In this document: positions 54,711 to 64,000 of the stretch, piece by piece
Layout: the number at the start of each line of letters is the position of its first letter
Position numbering within the stretch: the first letter of the stretch is position 1
Program-made: the position numbers and the translations under genes
The notes under the pieces: generated by a model
Seen by the model: only the letters and a program-made list of their open reading frames with translations
The model's database searches: none
Told to the model about the DNA's origin: nothing
DNA from: Actinomadura cremea
GTDB lineage: Bacteria; Actinomycetota; Actinomycetes; Streptosporangiales; Streptosporangiaceae
DNA length: 64,000 nt
NCBI RefSeq assembly: GCF_014648495.1
Contig: NZ_BMRF01000002.1
Span: 816,392-880,391 of the forward strand
Reading direction: 5' to 3'

Positions 54711-55027
54711 GATCGGCGGTGGGGCTCCTCGGCTGGTGACGGCGACAGGATAGGCGAGAACGCTACAGTCGGTTGGCGCCGCGCGTCTCGGTCGTCGAGG
54801 GAGTGCCGCGCATCACGGGAGCGTCCGCGGTGGCGCCGAGTGCGCGCTCATCGCCGAGTTCCGCCCAGTCGCGAAGGAGAATCTACGTGTAACCGACGCA
54901 ACGACCGAGATTAGTGGCAGGTCGGCCTTCGCAGTCCGGGGCGGGCAAAGGTTTCCCGGACGGCTGTCGGGTAGGGCCCGTCCCGAGGGGCAGTGATCGA
55001 AGTTCTCCACGAGCGCGGCGGCAGGCC
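54711..55027. other. Divergent promoter region of PaaX and the NmrA-like gene
   Basis: 317 bp with no gene. A lower-GC patch near 54750-54770 (ACGCTACAGTCGG) is the likely PaaX promoter, and one at 54885-54920 (GAATCTACGTG...ATTAGTG) the likely promoter of the other gene. Half-sites GTCGGTT (54768-54774) and AACCGAC (54891-54897) are an inverted pair but 116 bp apart. Nothing else is seen. Confidence 0.4.
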
Positions 55028-56554
55028 ATGGACGATCGCGAGGACGGCACCGGGCGCACCTTCCTGGTGACGGGGGCCAGCGGGTACATCGGCGGACGGC
55101 TGGTGCCCGAGCTGCTGCGCGCCGGCCACCGGGTGCGGTGCATGGTCCGCTCGGCGCGGCGGCTCCGCGACCACCCGTGGGCGGGCGACGTGGAGATCGT
55201 CGAGGCCGACGCGACCGATCCGGAGTCGACCCGCCGGGCCCTGGACGGGGTCGACGTCGCCTACTACCTGATCCACGCGATCGGCGGCGACGGCGCGTTC
55301 GCCGAGGTCGACCGGCGCGCCGCGCGGACCTTCGCCGGCGCGGCCCGCGACGCCGGGGTGCGGCGGCTGGTCTACCTGGGCGGGATGGAGCCGAAGGAGG
55401 AGCCGTCGCCGCACCTGCGGTCCCGCGCCGAGGTCGGCCGGATCATGCTGGACGCCGGGGTGCCCGCGGTCTGGCTGCGCGCCGCGGTGATCATCGGTTC
55501 GGGGTCGGCGTCGTTCGAGATGCTGCGGTACCTGACCGAGCGGCTGCCGGTGATGGTCACGCCGCGCTGGGTGCACTCGCGGATCCAGCCGATCGCGATC
55601 CGCGACGTCCTGCACTACCTGGTCGCGGTCGCCGACCTGCCCGCGGAGGTCTGCCGGGGGTTCGACATCGGCGGTCCCGACGTGCTCACCTACGCCGGGA
55701 TGATGCGCCGCTACGCGGCCGTCGCCGAGCTGCGGCGGCGGCTGATCGTCCCGGTCCCGGTGCTGAGCCCGTGGCTGTCGAGCCTGTGGGTCGGCGCGAT
55801 CACGCCGGTGCCCGGAAGCCTCGCGCGTCCGCTGGTGGAGTCGCTGCGCAACGAGGTGATCTGCCGCGAGCGCGACATCGAACGGTACGTGCCGCCGCCG
55901 CCCGGCGGCCCGGCGGGCTTCGAGCGCGCGGTGGAGCTGGCGCTGCGCCGCGTCCGGGACGCCGACGTGGCCACGCGCTGGTCGTCGGCGAGCGTGCCCG
56001 GAGCGCCCAGCGACCCGCTGCCGACCGACCCCGACTGGGCCGGGGGCAGCCTCTACACCGACGAGCGGAGCCGCGAGGTCGCCGCCTCCGCCGAGCGCCT
56101 GTGGGCGGTCGTCGAGGGGATCGGCGGCGAGCGCGGCTGGTACTCCTTCCCGCTCGCCTGGCGCGCCCGCGGCGTGCTGGACCGGCTGGTGGGCGGGGTG
56201 GGGCTGCGGCGCGGCCGCCGCGACCCGCACCGGCTGCGGATCGGGGAGACGGTCGACTTCTGGCGGGTGGAGGAGATCGAGCCGCGGCGGCTGCTGCGGC
56301 TGCGCGCCGAGATGCGGCTGCCGGGCCTGGCGTGGCTGGAGCTCGGGGTGGCGGATCGGGACGGCCGCGCCCGCTACACCCAGCGGGCGCTGTTCCATCC
56401 GCGCGGGCTGGCGGGCCACGCGTACTGGTGGCTGTTCAGGCCCTTCCACGATCGAGTCTTCGGCGGCATGTGCTGCGGCATCGCCCGCGCGGCCGAACAC
56501 GACGGCACGTCCGTCACGCCCGTCACGTCCGGCGCTCCCCGGGGCGGCTCCTAG
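55028..56554 (+). CDS. NmrA/SDR-like protein with DUF2867 domain
   Basis: 508-aa two-domain protein. The N-terminal half (about 10-310) is an atypical SDR/NmrA NAD(P)-binding fold with VTGASGYIGGRL (13-24) and AYYLIHAIG. The C-terminal half (about 320-490) is DUF2867 (LWAVVEGIGGERGWYSFPLAW, GETVDFWRVEEIEPRRLLRLRAEMRLPG, HPRGLAGHAYWWLFRPFH). This fusion is common in actinobacteria, of unknown function. ATG at 55028. It is a stand-alone gene. Confidence 0.85.
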   Translation: MDDREDGTGRTFLVTGASGYIGGRLVPELLRAGHRVRCMVRSARRLRDHPWAGDVEIVEADATDPESTRRALDGVDVAYYLIHAIGGDGAFAEVDRRAARTFAGAARDAGVRRLVYLGGMEPKEEPSPHLRSRAEVGRIMLDAGVPAVWLRAAVIIGSGSASFEMLRYLTERLPVMVTPRWVHSRIQPIAIRDVLHYLVAVADLPAEVCRGFDIGGPDVLTYAGMMRRYAAVAELRRRLIVPVPVLSPWLSSLWVGAITPVPGSLARPLVESLRNEVICRERDIERYVPPPPGGPAGFERAVELALRRVRDADVATRWSSASVPGAPSDPLPTDPDWAGGSLYTDERSREVAASAERLWAVVEGIGGERGWYSFPLAWRARGVLDRLVGGVGLRRGRRDPHRLRIGETVDFWRVEEIEPRRLLRLRAEMRLPGLAWLELGVADRDGRARYTQRALFHPRGLAGHAYWWLFRPFHDRVFGGMCCGIARAAEHDGTSVTPVTSGAPRGGS

Positions 56555-56564
56555 GCTTTGTTCG
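56555..56564. repeat. Insertion-sequence-like end GCTTTGTTCG (left)
   Basis: GCTTTGTTCG, with its exact inverse complement CGAACAAAGC at 58174-58183. IS5-type elements often begin GGCTTTGTTG, and this one starts at the very end of the NmrA-like gene. No transposase is between them. Confidence 0.35.
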
Positions 56565-57177
56565 CTCATCCAGCAGCCTCCATCGCGTCCTGAGCCGGGG
56601 TGCTGCGATGACCGCTAGAACGGAAGGGCAGTTCGGACCTTCGCACCTCGAGGGACTCGCTACGGCGTCTTGACGACCGAGGACTCGGGGATGAGGAGGA
56701 AGGCGTGGTAGGGGTTGAACTCCCCGTCCCAGGCGCGGTCCAGGTGGATCCCGGCGTCCCGGTTGGGGAGGTGCCCGGTCGTGGCCATCGCGAAGTTGGT
56801 GCCGTGCAGCCGCAGCGCACGCACCACAGGGCGGCCTGCGGCCTCCCACAGGAAGCTGACGAAATCCCGAGATACGGCAGACCTGCCGAAGGCGGGTGCG
56901 CCCGTCGGGGGAGCGCGGCAACCGGCCCGGCGGCCGAACGGGACGGGGCCCGGTCCGTCTACGGCGCAGCCGTCCCGATACGCCCGGACAGCCACCCTCA
57001 TACGCAAAGCCCGCCTTCGGGCAGTTGCCAGCCGCCGCGAACCGGCCACTGCCCTTTCAGCTTCCTCGCGGCTGTTCGTTCCGGTGGAAGCTGTCGAGGC
57101 GGGTGCGCCGACCTGCACGTCGACAGGTTGAGCTGGACCACGTTGGGCGCTGCTGATTGCGCGATTGTGTCGGTGCG
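56565..57177. other. Decayed stretch with gene fragments
   Basis: 613 bp with no intact gene. A minus-strand fragment (see 56660-56860) is the only coding-like part. The rest has short frames only. It lies between the insertion-sequence-like end and the membrane protein. Confidence 0.45.
56660..56860 (-). pseudogene. C-terminal gene fragment of unknown family
   Basis: About 66 codons on the minus strand, ending at 56660. They read FVSFLWEAAGRPVVRALRLH, then TTGHLPNRDAGIHLDRAWDG and FLLIPESSVVKTP. Codon composition looks real, but upstream the frame becomes Pro/Arg-rich junk and no start or ribosome binding site is present. Family not recognised. Confidence 0.4.
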
Positions 57178-57903
57178 TCACGTGGTGGTGGCGGTTCCTG
57201 ATCGGTGAGCGGTTGTACGGCAGGTGGGAGTTGTGCCGCGTACCAGGGCGAGGCCCAGCGGGATGAACGCGATCATGAGGGCCAGGATGAAGGCGATGCC
57301 GTGTGGTTCGCCTGCTTTGAGTACTCCGGTGGCGTGCAAGGTCATTGGGGCGAGGCAGAGGGATCGCCATGGGCCGAGAGTGCGGGAGAGGCAGGCGCCG
57401 ATCGCCAGGACGATCCAGCCGAGGTTGTACGCGGCGGTCAGCGCGTACGCGAGGTTGGGGCTGGTGTAAGCCTCGTCGAGGAACGCCGTGGCGGTGGTCA
57501 GGCCGTGCCGGTCCACCAGTTGGAAGGCGAGATGGTTGATGCCCTCGTAGAAGGCAAGGGCTATGAGCCCGGTGAGGGCGGACGCGCCTCCCAGCAGTCC
57601 CCACCAGGGTCTGGTTCTGCCGATCAGGGCGGCGAGCGAGAGGAACGCCGGCCACAGCGCGAACCAGCCGAGGGCGAAGACGACGTAGGACGCCGTCATG
57701 AGCGCGGGATGGTTCTGGTAGGCGGCCAACTGTCCCGGGTAGTCGAATCCGGTGGACGGTCCCTCGGGCACGAGAAGGCGAACCCGGATCCGTATCGATT
57801 CCCCGACCAGTAGCAGGAGGGGCGAGATCAGCATGGCGGCACCGCCCAGCCGGTGGAGCAAGGACAGGAAGCGGCCGTCGTCGGCGTGCTTGGGAGATGA
57901 CAT
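57178..57903 (-). CDS. Hypothetical membrane protein, DUF4386-like topology
   Basis: 241-aa protein with six hydrophobic segments (LGGAAMLISPLLLLVGESI, LMTASYVVFALGWFALWPAF, WWGLLGGASALTGLIALAFY, ALTAAYNLGWIVLAIGACL, LCLAPMTLHATGVL, IAFILALMIAFIPLGLALV). ATG at 57903 is the chosen start; the frame is open up to 58113, and no start has a good ribosome binding site. It is flanked by fragments and may itself be partly decayed. Function unknown. Confidence 0.55.
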   Translation of the reverse strand: MSSPKHADDGRFLSLLHRLGGAAMLISPLLLLVGESIRIRVRLLVPEGPSTGFDYPGQLAAYQNHPALMTASYVVFALGWFALWPAFLSLAALIGRTRPWWGLLGGASALTGLIALAFYEGINHLAFQLVDRHGLTTATAFLDEAYTSPNLAYALTAAYNLGWIVLAIGACLSRTLGPWRSLCLAPMTLHATGVLKAGEPHGIAFILALMIAFIPLGLALVRGTTPTCRTTAHRSGTATTT

Positions 57904-58173
57904 GGTGAAGATGCGCAGCACATTGATCATCGTGAGGGCGATGTCCCGGTCCGCGCACTGGACGAAAGTAAGCGCCTCACCCTTACTTTGCGCCGTGCTC
58001 GGCACCGCGCACAGACAGATATCCACCAACACCGACATGACAGCAATGATCCACAGGCCGGGGCTGCGCAGATTCCCGCTGCGCAGTCGTGTGGTGCCCA
58101 ATCTCACCGGCATGGCTTGAACGTGGGAAGAGGCGGGTGACAGGACTCATTGAGAGACGTTGGCGCTCGACCA

Positions 58174-58183
58174 CGAACAAAGC
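58174..58183. repeat. Insertion-sequence-like end CGAACAAAGC (right)
   Basis: Exact inverted copy of the 10-bp sequence at 56555-56564. The distance (about 1.6 kb) is that of a typical insertion sequence, but the interior codes for a membrane protein and fragments rather than a transposase. Confidence 0.35.
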
Positions 58184-58191
58184 TGCTGTCT

Positions 58192-58415
58192 CTAAGTGGG
58201 AGTTTTGTTAGGACTTGTCTGGATTGATGGTGAACAATCCGGGCTCGGTTCGGTAAAAACGTCCCGTCCGCCCAGGCGTTTGAGTTTGGCGCGCATGGCT
58301 TCGACGTGCCGGGGTTCGGTGCCGGCCTCCAGGGTTTCGCACAGGTCCTTGGCGCGTAGCGCGCCGGCGGTGCGGGTGAAGACGGCCAGGATGTCGCGGT
58401 AGGCGGTCGGAGCGT
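58192..58415 (-). pseudogene. Fragment of a helix-turn-helix protein often seen beside transposons
   Basis: A minus-strand reading with YRDILAVFTRTAGALRAKDL, CETLEAGTEPRHVEAMRAKL, KRLGGRDVFTEP. It resembles a short conserved actinobacterial HTH protein, but the N-terminus is missing and the C-terminus runs into a non-homologous tail. Its upstream reading frame is noise. Confidence 0.45.
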
Positions 58416-58610
58416 GTCGATGCGCCCGGCAGGGTTGCCGGGTTCGGTGCCGGCGATCTCCAGCAGAGTCCGGCGGGTTAGTGCGAGCCGGTCGCAGTGC
58501 TGCCGGGCATGGTCGAGTCACTCGTCCCTCGAGAGGTCCGAACACGACCACTCGGGCCGCGTCAACCCGTGCGCAGAGCGCGGACCGCGCTCGGTGAGCG
58601 ATAGCCGTCC

Positions 58611-61150
<2,540 letters not shown>

Positions 61151-61156
61151 ACCGGC

Positions 61157-61729
61157 TCAGGGGCCGATGCGGTGGTTGTCGAGGCGGTCCCAGGCGGCGG
61201 CCCACGACCGGTAGCGGATCCGGTCGTACCGGTGCCGCGCCCAGAGGTAGAGGGCGAGCAGCGGCAGCCCGGTGGCGAGCACCACGCCGATCCCGGCCCC
61301 GACGGCGTAGATGACCGTCTCCTCGCGCGTGCGCGGCGGCGTGGTCGACACGGCGCCCCCCGCACCGGCCCAGACCACGAGGGAGTCCCGCGCGGCCGTC
61401 CGGCGCCAGGTCGCGCATTCGCCGGTTCGCCGCGTCCCGTCCGGCCCGGTCCAGGCCACGGTGACCCGGTACCGGCCCCCCGCCTCCTCGACCCGCACCA
61501 CGGTCGCGTCCACCCGCTTCCACGTGGCGGCCCCGTGCCGCTCGGCCCGCCTGCCGGAGTCGTCGACGGCCCCGACGACGTGGGCGCACAGGGGCGGGGC
61601 CGCGGCGAGGAACAGCGCGAGCAGGAACAGGCCGAACCTCCACTGGGCCCGGTCGACGTAACGACGCAGATCGTTCCGGTCGAAGCCGCAACTGCGGCGC
61701 CACCGGTCCAGGCGCGCTGCCGGTCTCAT
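61157..61729 (-). CDS. Rv1733c-like membrane protein
   Basis: 190-aa protein with membrane segments near residues 32-52 (FGLFLLALFLAAAPPLCAHVV) and 140-165 (VIYAVGAGIGVVLATGLPLLALYLW). The extracytoplasmic middle contains VTVAWTGPDGTRRTGECATW and the C-terminus is basic. This is the layout of mycobacterial Rv1733c, a DosR-regulated membrane protein. ATG at 61729; a GTG at 61732 is also possible. It converges with the DevS-like kinase and diverges from the cyclic-nucleotide-binding protein, across the palindrome-rich region. Function unknown. Confidence 0.75.
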   Translation of the reverse strand: MRPAARLDRWRRSCGFDRNDLRRYVDRAQWRFGLFLLALFLAAAPPLCAHVVGAVDDSGRRAERHGAATWKRVDATVVRVEEAGGRYRVTVAWTGPDGTRRTGECATWRRTAARDSLVVWAGAGGAVSTTPPRTREETVIYAVGAGIGVVLATGLPLLALYLWARHRYDRIRYRSWAAAWDRLDNHRIGP

Positions 61730-61811
61730 CACGCGGTCCCTTCCTCGCTCGCCTGACCCGACGCTAGGCGCCGGGGCGCGCGGATCGCAGGGGCCGAAGG
61801 CTTCCGGTCGC

Positions 61812-61825
61812 GGGCCGTTCGGCCC
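61812..61825. promoter_or_regulatory. Dos-type box GGGCCG-TT-CGGCCC
   Basis: A perfect 6-2-6 palindrome. It begins 21 bp after the degenerate site at 61791-61804 (GGGCCG-AA-GGCTTC), two helical turns. Confidence 0.6.
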
Positions 61826-61844
61826 CTCCCGCGGCCGGACACCG

Positions 61845-61858
61845 GGGACCTTGGTCCC
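61845..61858. promoter_or_regulatory. Dos-type box GGGACC-TT-GGTCCC
   Basis: A perfect 6-2-6 palindrome, 33 bp (about three turns) after the previous one. This is the copy closest to the mycobacterial DosR consensus (GGGACT-N2-AGTCCC). Confidence 0.65.
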
Positions 61859-61905
61859 TGGCGGCCGCCGGACCGGAAGCGGAGCGGCGGAGGTCCCGTG
61901 GCGTA

Positions 61906-61919
61906 GGGCCTTTCGGCCC
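61906..61919. promoter_or_regulatory. Dos-type box GGGCCT-TT-CGGCCC
   Basis: A 6-2-6 palindrome with one mismatched pair, about 90 bp upstream of the cyclic-nucleotide-binding protein start. Confidence 0.5.
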
Positions 61920-61996
61920 TGTGCCGGCGGGCCGTCCGGAGGTGGGATGGCCCTCAGTGCGCCGGCGGGCGGGAAGTGGACAAGGGGGCGGTCCGG

Positions 61997-62569
61997 GTGA
62001 GCGGTGTGACCGGTGCGGACCTCGCGCGCGAACCGTTCCTGAACGGCATGAGGAACGCCGACCTGACCGGTCTCGCGAGAGCGGCCCGGTTCACCGGGTT
62101 CCCGGCGGGACGCCGCATCTTCCGCGAATCCGATCCGGCGGAGCGGTTCTGGCTCGTCCAGGACGGGACCGTGGCCGTCGACCTGCACCTGCCCGGTCGC
62201 GGGCCCGTCGTCGTGGAGACCTACGGGCCCGGCTCCGTCCTCGGCTGGTCATGGCTGTTCCGCCCGTACCGGTGGCGGTTCGGGGCCGTCGCCGGGACGG
62301 ACGCGCGGGCGATCGAGTTCGACGGACGCCTGGTCCGGACGCTCTGCGCGGTCGATCCGTCGATGGGCTACGAGCTGACCCGCCGCTTCGCCGGTCTGGT
62401 CGTGGAGCGGCTCGAGGCGACGCAGGCGCGCCTGGTGGAGCCGTCCGCCGAGCGGGCGAGGGAGGGACCCGTCTGGGGACGAAGGTCCCTGTCGGGCACC
62501 GGCACCGTCCGCGAGGGTGACAGCGGGGGGCCGATCATGGCCCCCCGGTCGAGTGGAACGGTGACTTGA
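61997..62569 (+). CDS. Cyclic-nucleotide-binding-domain protein without DNA-binding domain
   Basis: 190-aa protein whose only domain is the cNMP-binding beta-roll (about 10-140; GRRIFRESDPAERFWLVQDG, YGPGSVLGWSWLF). The CRP/FNR helix-turn-helix that should follow is missing. The last 40 residues are Arg/Gly/Ser rich with no structure. It might sense a ligand without binding DNA. GTG at 61997 has GGGGG upstream; GTG at 61976 is also possible. One base separates its stop from the NarK ATG. A Dos-type box lies inside its 3' end. Confidence 0.75.
   Translation: MSGVTGADLAREPFLNGMRNADLTGLARAARFTGFPAGRRIFRESDPAERFWLVQDGTVAVDLHLPGRGPVVVETYGPGSVLGWSWLFRPYRWRFGAVAGTDARAIEFDGRLVRTLCAVDPSMGYELTRRFAGLVVERLEATQARLVEPSAERAREGPVWGRRSLSGTGTVREGDSGGPIMAPRSSGTVT
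62476..62489. promoter_or_regulatory. Dos-type box GGGACG-AA-GGTCCC before narK
   Basis: A 6-2-6 palindrome with one mismatched pair, inside the 3' end of the cyclic-nucleotide-binding gene and about 82 bp before the narK start. It could give narK its own Dos-type control. Confidence 0.45.
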
Positions 62570-62570
62570 G

Positions 62571-63779
62571 ATGCGTGATGAGACCGGCCCCGGGGCCGGG
62601 CGGCCCATGGTGATGCTGGTGGTGGCCACGGTCGGGTTCGCGGTCAACTTCTGGGCGTGGGCGCTGCTGAGCCCGCTCGGACCGCGGTTCAAGGACTCGC
62701 TGGACCTGTCGTCGTTCGAGCAGTCGCTGCTGGTGGCGGTTCCGGTGGTCGTGGGTTCGGTCGGGCGGATCCCGGTGGGGGCGCTGACCGACCGGTTCGG
62801 CGGGCGGGTGATGTTCCCCCTGGTCTCGCTGATCACGATCGTCCCGGTGCTCTACCTGGGCGTGGCCGGGCAGTCGTCGCTCGCGGCGCTGCTGGTGGGC
62901 GGTTTCTTCCTCGGCGTCGGCGGGACGGCGTTCGCGGTGGGCGTCCCGTTCGTCAACGCGTGGTTCCCGCCGGAGCGGCGCGGCCTGGCGATCGGGGTGT
63001 TCGGCGCGGGCATGGGCGGGACCGCGATCAGCGCGCTGACCACCGTGCGCCTCGTCGACGGGCGGGGCGACGCGGCGCCGTTCGTGCTGACGGCCGCCCT
63101 GCTCGCGGTCTACGCCGCGGTGGCGTGGCTCGTGCTGCGGGAGGCGCCGGGACGCACCGCGCCCGCCGCGCCGCTCGTCCGGCGGCTCGCGGCGACCGCG
63201 CGGATGGGCGTCACCTGGCAGATGTCGGCGCTGTACGCGGTGACGTTCGGCGGGTACGTGGCGTTCTCGGTCTACCTGCCCACGTACCTGCGGACGGAGT
63301 ACGGGCTGTCGCAGCCGGACGCGGCGAACCGGATGGCGGGGTTCGTGCTGCTCGCGGTGCTGATGCGTCCGGTCGGCGGCTGGCTGTCGGACCGGGTCGG
63401 CGCGGTCCGGGTGCTGGCCGCGTCGCTGGCGGTGACGGTGGTCGCCGCCGCCGTGCAGGCGTTCGCGCCGCCGCTGATGCCGGTCGGGACGATCGCGTTC
63501 CTCGCGCTGGCGGCGGTCCTCGGGGCCGGGAGCGGTGCGACGTTCGCGCTGGTGGCGCGGCTGACCCCGGCGGGCGAGGTCGGGACGGTCACCGGCGTGG
63601 TCGGGGCGGCGGGCGGCCTCGGCGGGTTCGTCCCGCCGCTGGTCATGGGCTCCGTCTACGGCAGCCAAGGCTCGTACGCGGTCGGCCTGCTGCTGCTGGT
63701 GCTCGTGGCGGCCGCGGCCGCGGTGTTCACCGGCACGGTCGTCCAGCGGGCCGTGGCGAGCCGCCGGGCCGCGGCGTAG
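62571..63779 (+). CDS. narK: Nitrate/nitrite major-facilitator transporter (NarK type)
   Basis: 402-aa MFS permease with 12 membrane segments. The segment FLGVGGTAFAVGVPFVNAWFPP and the nitrate-signature GAGSGATFALVARLTP, AGEVGTVTGVVGAAGGLGGF identify the nitrate/nitrite porter family. GTVTG is the second nitrate signature motif. ATG at 62571 directly after the previous stop. It is followed 29 bp later by narG, so it feeds nitrate to, or removes nitrite from, the respiratory reductase. Confidence 0.93.
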   Translation: MRDETGPGAGRPMVMLVVATVGFAVNFWAWALLSPLGPRFKDSLDLSSFEQSLLVAVPVVVGSVGRIPVGALTDRFGGRVMFPLVSLITIVPVLYLGVAGQSSLAALLVGGFFLGVGGTAFAVGVPFVNAWFPPERRGLAIGVFGAGMGGTAISALTTVRLVDGRGDAAPFVLTAALLAVYAAVAWLVLREAPGRTAPAAPLVRRLAATARMGVTWQMSALYAVTFGGYVAFSVYLPTYLRTEYGLSQPDAANRMAGFVLLAVLMRPVGGWLSDRVGAVRVLAASLAVTVVAAAVQAFAPPLMPVGTIAFLALAAVLGAGSGATFALVARLTPAGEVGTVTGVVGAAGGLGGFVPPLVMGSVYGSQGSYAVGLLLLVLVAAAAAVFTGTVVQRAVASRRAAA

Positions 63780-63808
63780 CGGCAGAGATCTTCGAAGGGA
63801 TTCCGAGA

Positions 63809-64000
63809 GTGAGTACGAGCAAGGACCGGCCGGGCCTCGACGGCCCGCTGGAAGAGACGCTGGTGAGCACGCGCCGGTTCTTCACCAAGGCGGACGTGTC
63901 GTCCGACCTGCGCACCATGACCAAGAAAGGCGGACGCAGCGCCGACGCGTTCTACCGGGATCGGTGGTCGCACGACAAGGTCGTCCGTTCGACGCACGGG
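63809..64000 (+). CDS. narG: Respiratory nitrate reductase alpha subunit (5' end only)
   Basis: The first 64 codons of the large molybdenum subunit of nitrate reductase, cut by the window end. GPLEETLVSTRRFFTKADVS, DLRTMTKKGGRSADAFYRDR and WSHDKVVRSTHG closely follow the conserved N-terminus of NarG, which continues with a Fe-S-binding segment. GTG at 63809 has GAAGGG upstream. narHJI genes are expected beyond the window. It makes this an anaerobic nitrate-respiration locus. Confidence 0.95.
   Translation, partial: MSTSKDRPGLDGPLEETLVSTRRFFTKADVSSDLRTMTKKGGRSADAFYRDRWSHDKVVRSTHG

Larger units (their letters stand above)
58114..58610. other. Decayed stretch between membrane protein and DevR-like gene
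   Basis: 497 bp. It holds the right insertion-sequence-like end (58174-58183), a minus-strand protein fragment (58192-58415) and AT-rich patches near 58195-58260. No intact gene. Confidence 0.5.
61730..61996. promoter_or_regulatory. Dos-type control region with several palindromes
   Basis: 267 bp between the Rv1733c-like gene and the cyclic-nucleotide-binding gene. It holds three 6-2-6 palindromes (61812-61825, 61845-61858, 61906-61919) and one degenerate one (61791-61804). They match the general form GGGxCx-N2-xGxCCC of DosR/OsdR sites. Confidence 0.65.

Noticed and set aside
54768-54897. Operator made of GTCGGTT and AACCGAC in the PaaX promoter region
   Set aside because: The half-sites are 116 bp apart, too far for one binding site, and the similarity to the TetR palindrome at 15085 is limited to 7 bp.

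Overview
The window is 64 kb of chromosome from a very GC-rich actinobacterium. It uses GTG and TTG starts, has long Ala/Gly/Pro-rich proteins, dense head-to-tail operons with 4-bp ATGA/TTGA overlaps, Tat and lipoprotein signals, and Dev/Dos-type and PucR/PaaX regulators. The gene complement suggests a soil or sporangium-forming lineage (Actinomadura/Streptosporangiales-like is my guess; the sequence alone does not prove it). I saw no rRNA, tRNA, CRISPR array, intact transposase or prophage.

Layout: 1-2.6 kb carries a truncated ECF41/SigJ-like sigma factor, an AadA-family nucleotidyltransferase and a LysR regulator. 2.7-6.3 kb is a DnaE-type DNA polymerase III alpha subunit. 6.3-9.4 kb is a minus-strand chitin-degradation set: a CBM2-FnIII-GH18 chitinase, an AA10 lytic polysaccharide monooxygenase with CBM5, and a DUF305 (copper-associated family) protein. 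9.9-13 kb holds a ureohydrolase (agmatinase-like), a TetR regulator and an EamA-like transporter. 13-18.2 kb holds a Tat-exported FAD amine-oxidase-like enzyme, a TetR regulator, a Baeyer-Villiger-type monooxygenase and a sulfotransferase; two matching palindromes tie the first three into one probable regulon. 18.5-27.2 kb is envelope related: a PGPGW membrane protein, a secreted protein, two YkcB-like GT39 glycosyltransferases, a GT2-GtrA fusion and an OmpR-type response regulator.

27.3-33.9 kb has a GAF-PucR regulator, a GlcD-like FAD oxidase, an SDR, an AI-2E family permease and an acyl-CoA ligase coupled to a second PucR-type regulator. 35.3-36.5 kb is a scar: the 5' ends of a divergent TetR/tautomerase pair are missing, and the remnant is flanked by two copies of a ~70-bp element. 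36.6-41.4 kb is a complete branched-chain-amino-acid-type ABC importer (livGFHMK order). 41.4-45.6 kb has two small secreted Cys proteins, an AraC regulator, and a TetR/acyl-CoA-dehydrogenase-fold pair. 45.7-49.4 kb is an araB-araD-araA arabinose operon.

49.5-53.3 kb has an ABC ATPase fossil, a membrane protein and a sulfur module: a Cys-ending leader peptide, cysteine dioxygenase, rhodanese and a divergent sulfite-oxidase-like protein. 53.4-58.6 kb is a decayed region with a benzoate-CoA-ligase fragment, PaaX, an NmrA/DUF2867 protein, insertion-sequence-like ends and gene fragments. 58.6-64 kb is a hypoxia/nitrate module: a DevR-like regulator, a DevS-like GAF kinase, an Rv1733c-like membrane protein, an HTH-less cyclic-nucleotide-binding protein, NarK and the start of NarG, with several Dos-type palindromes in its control region.
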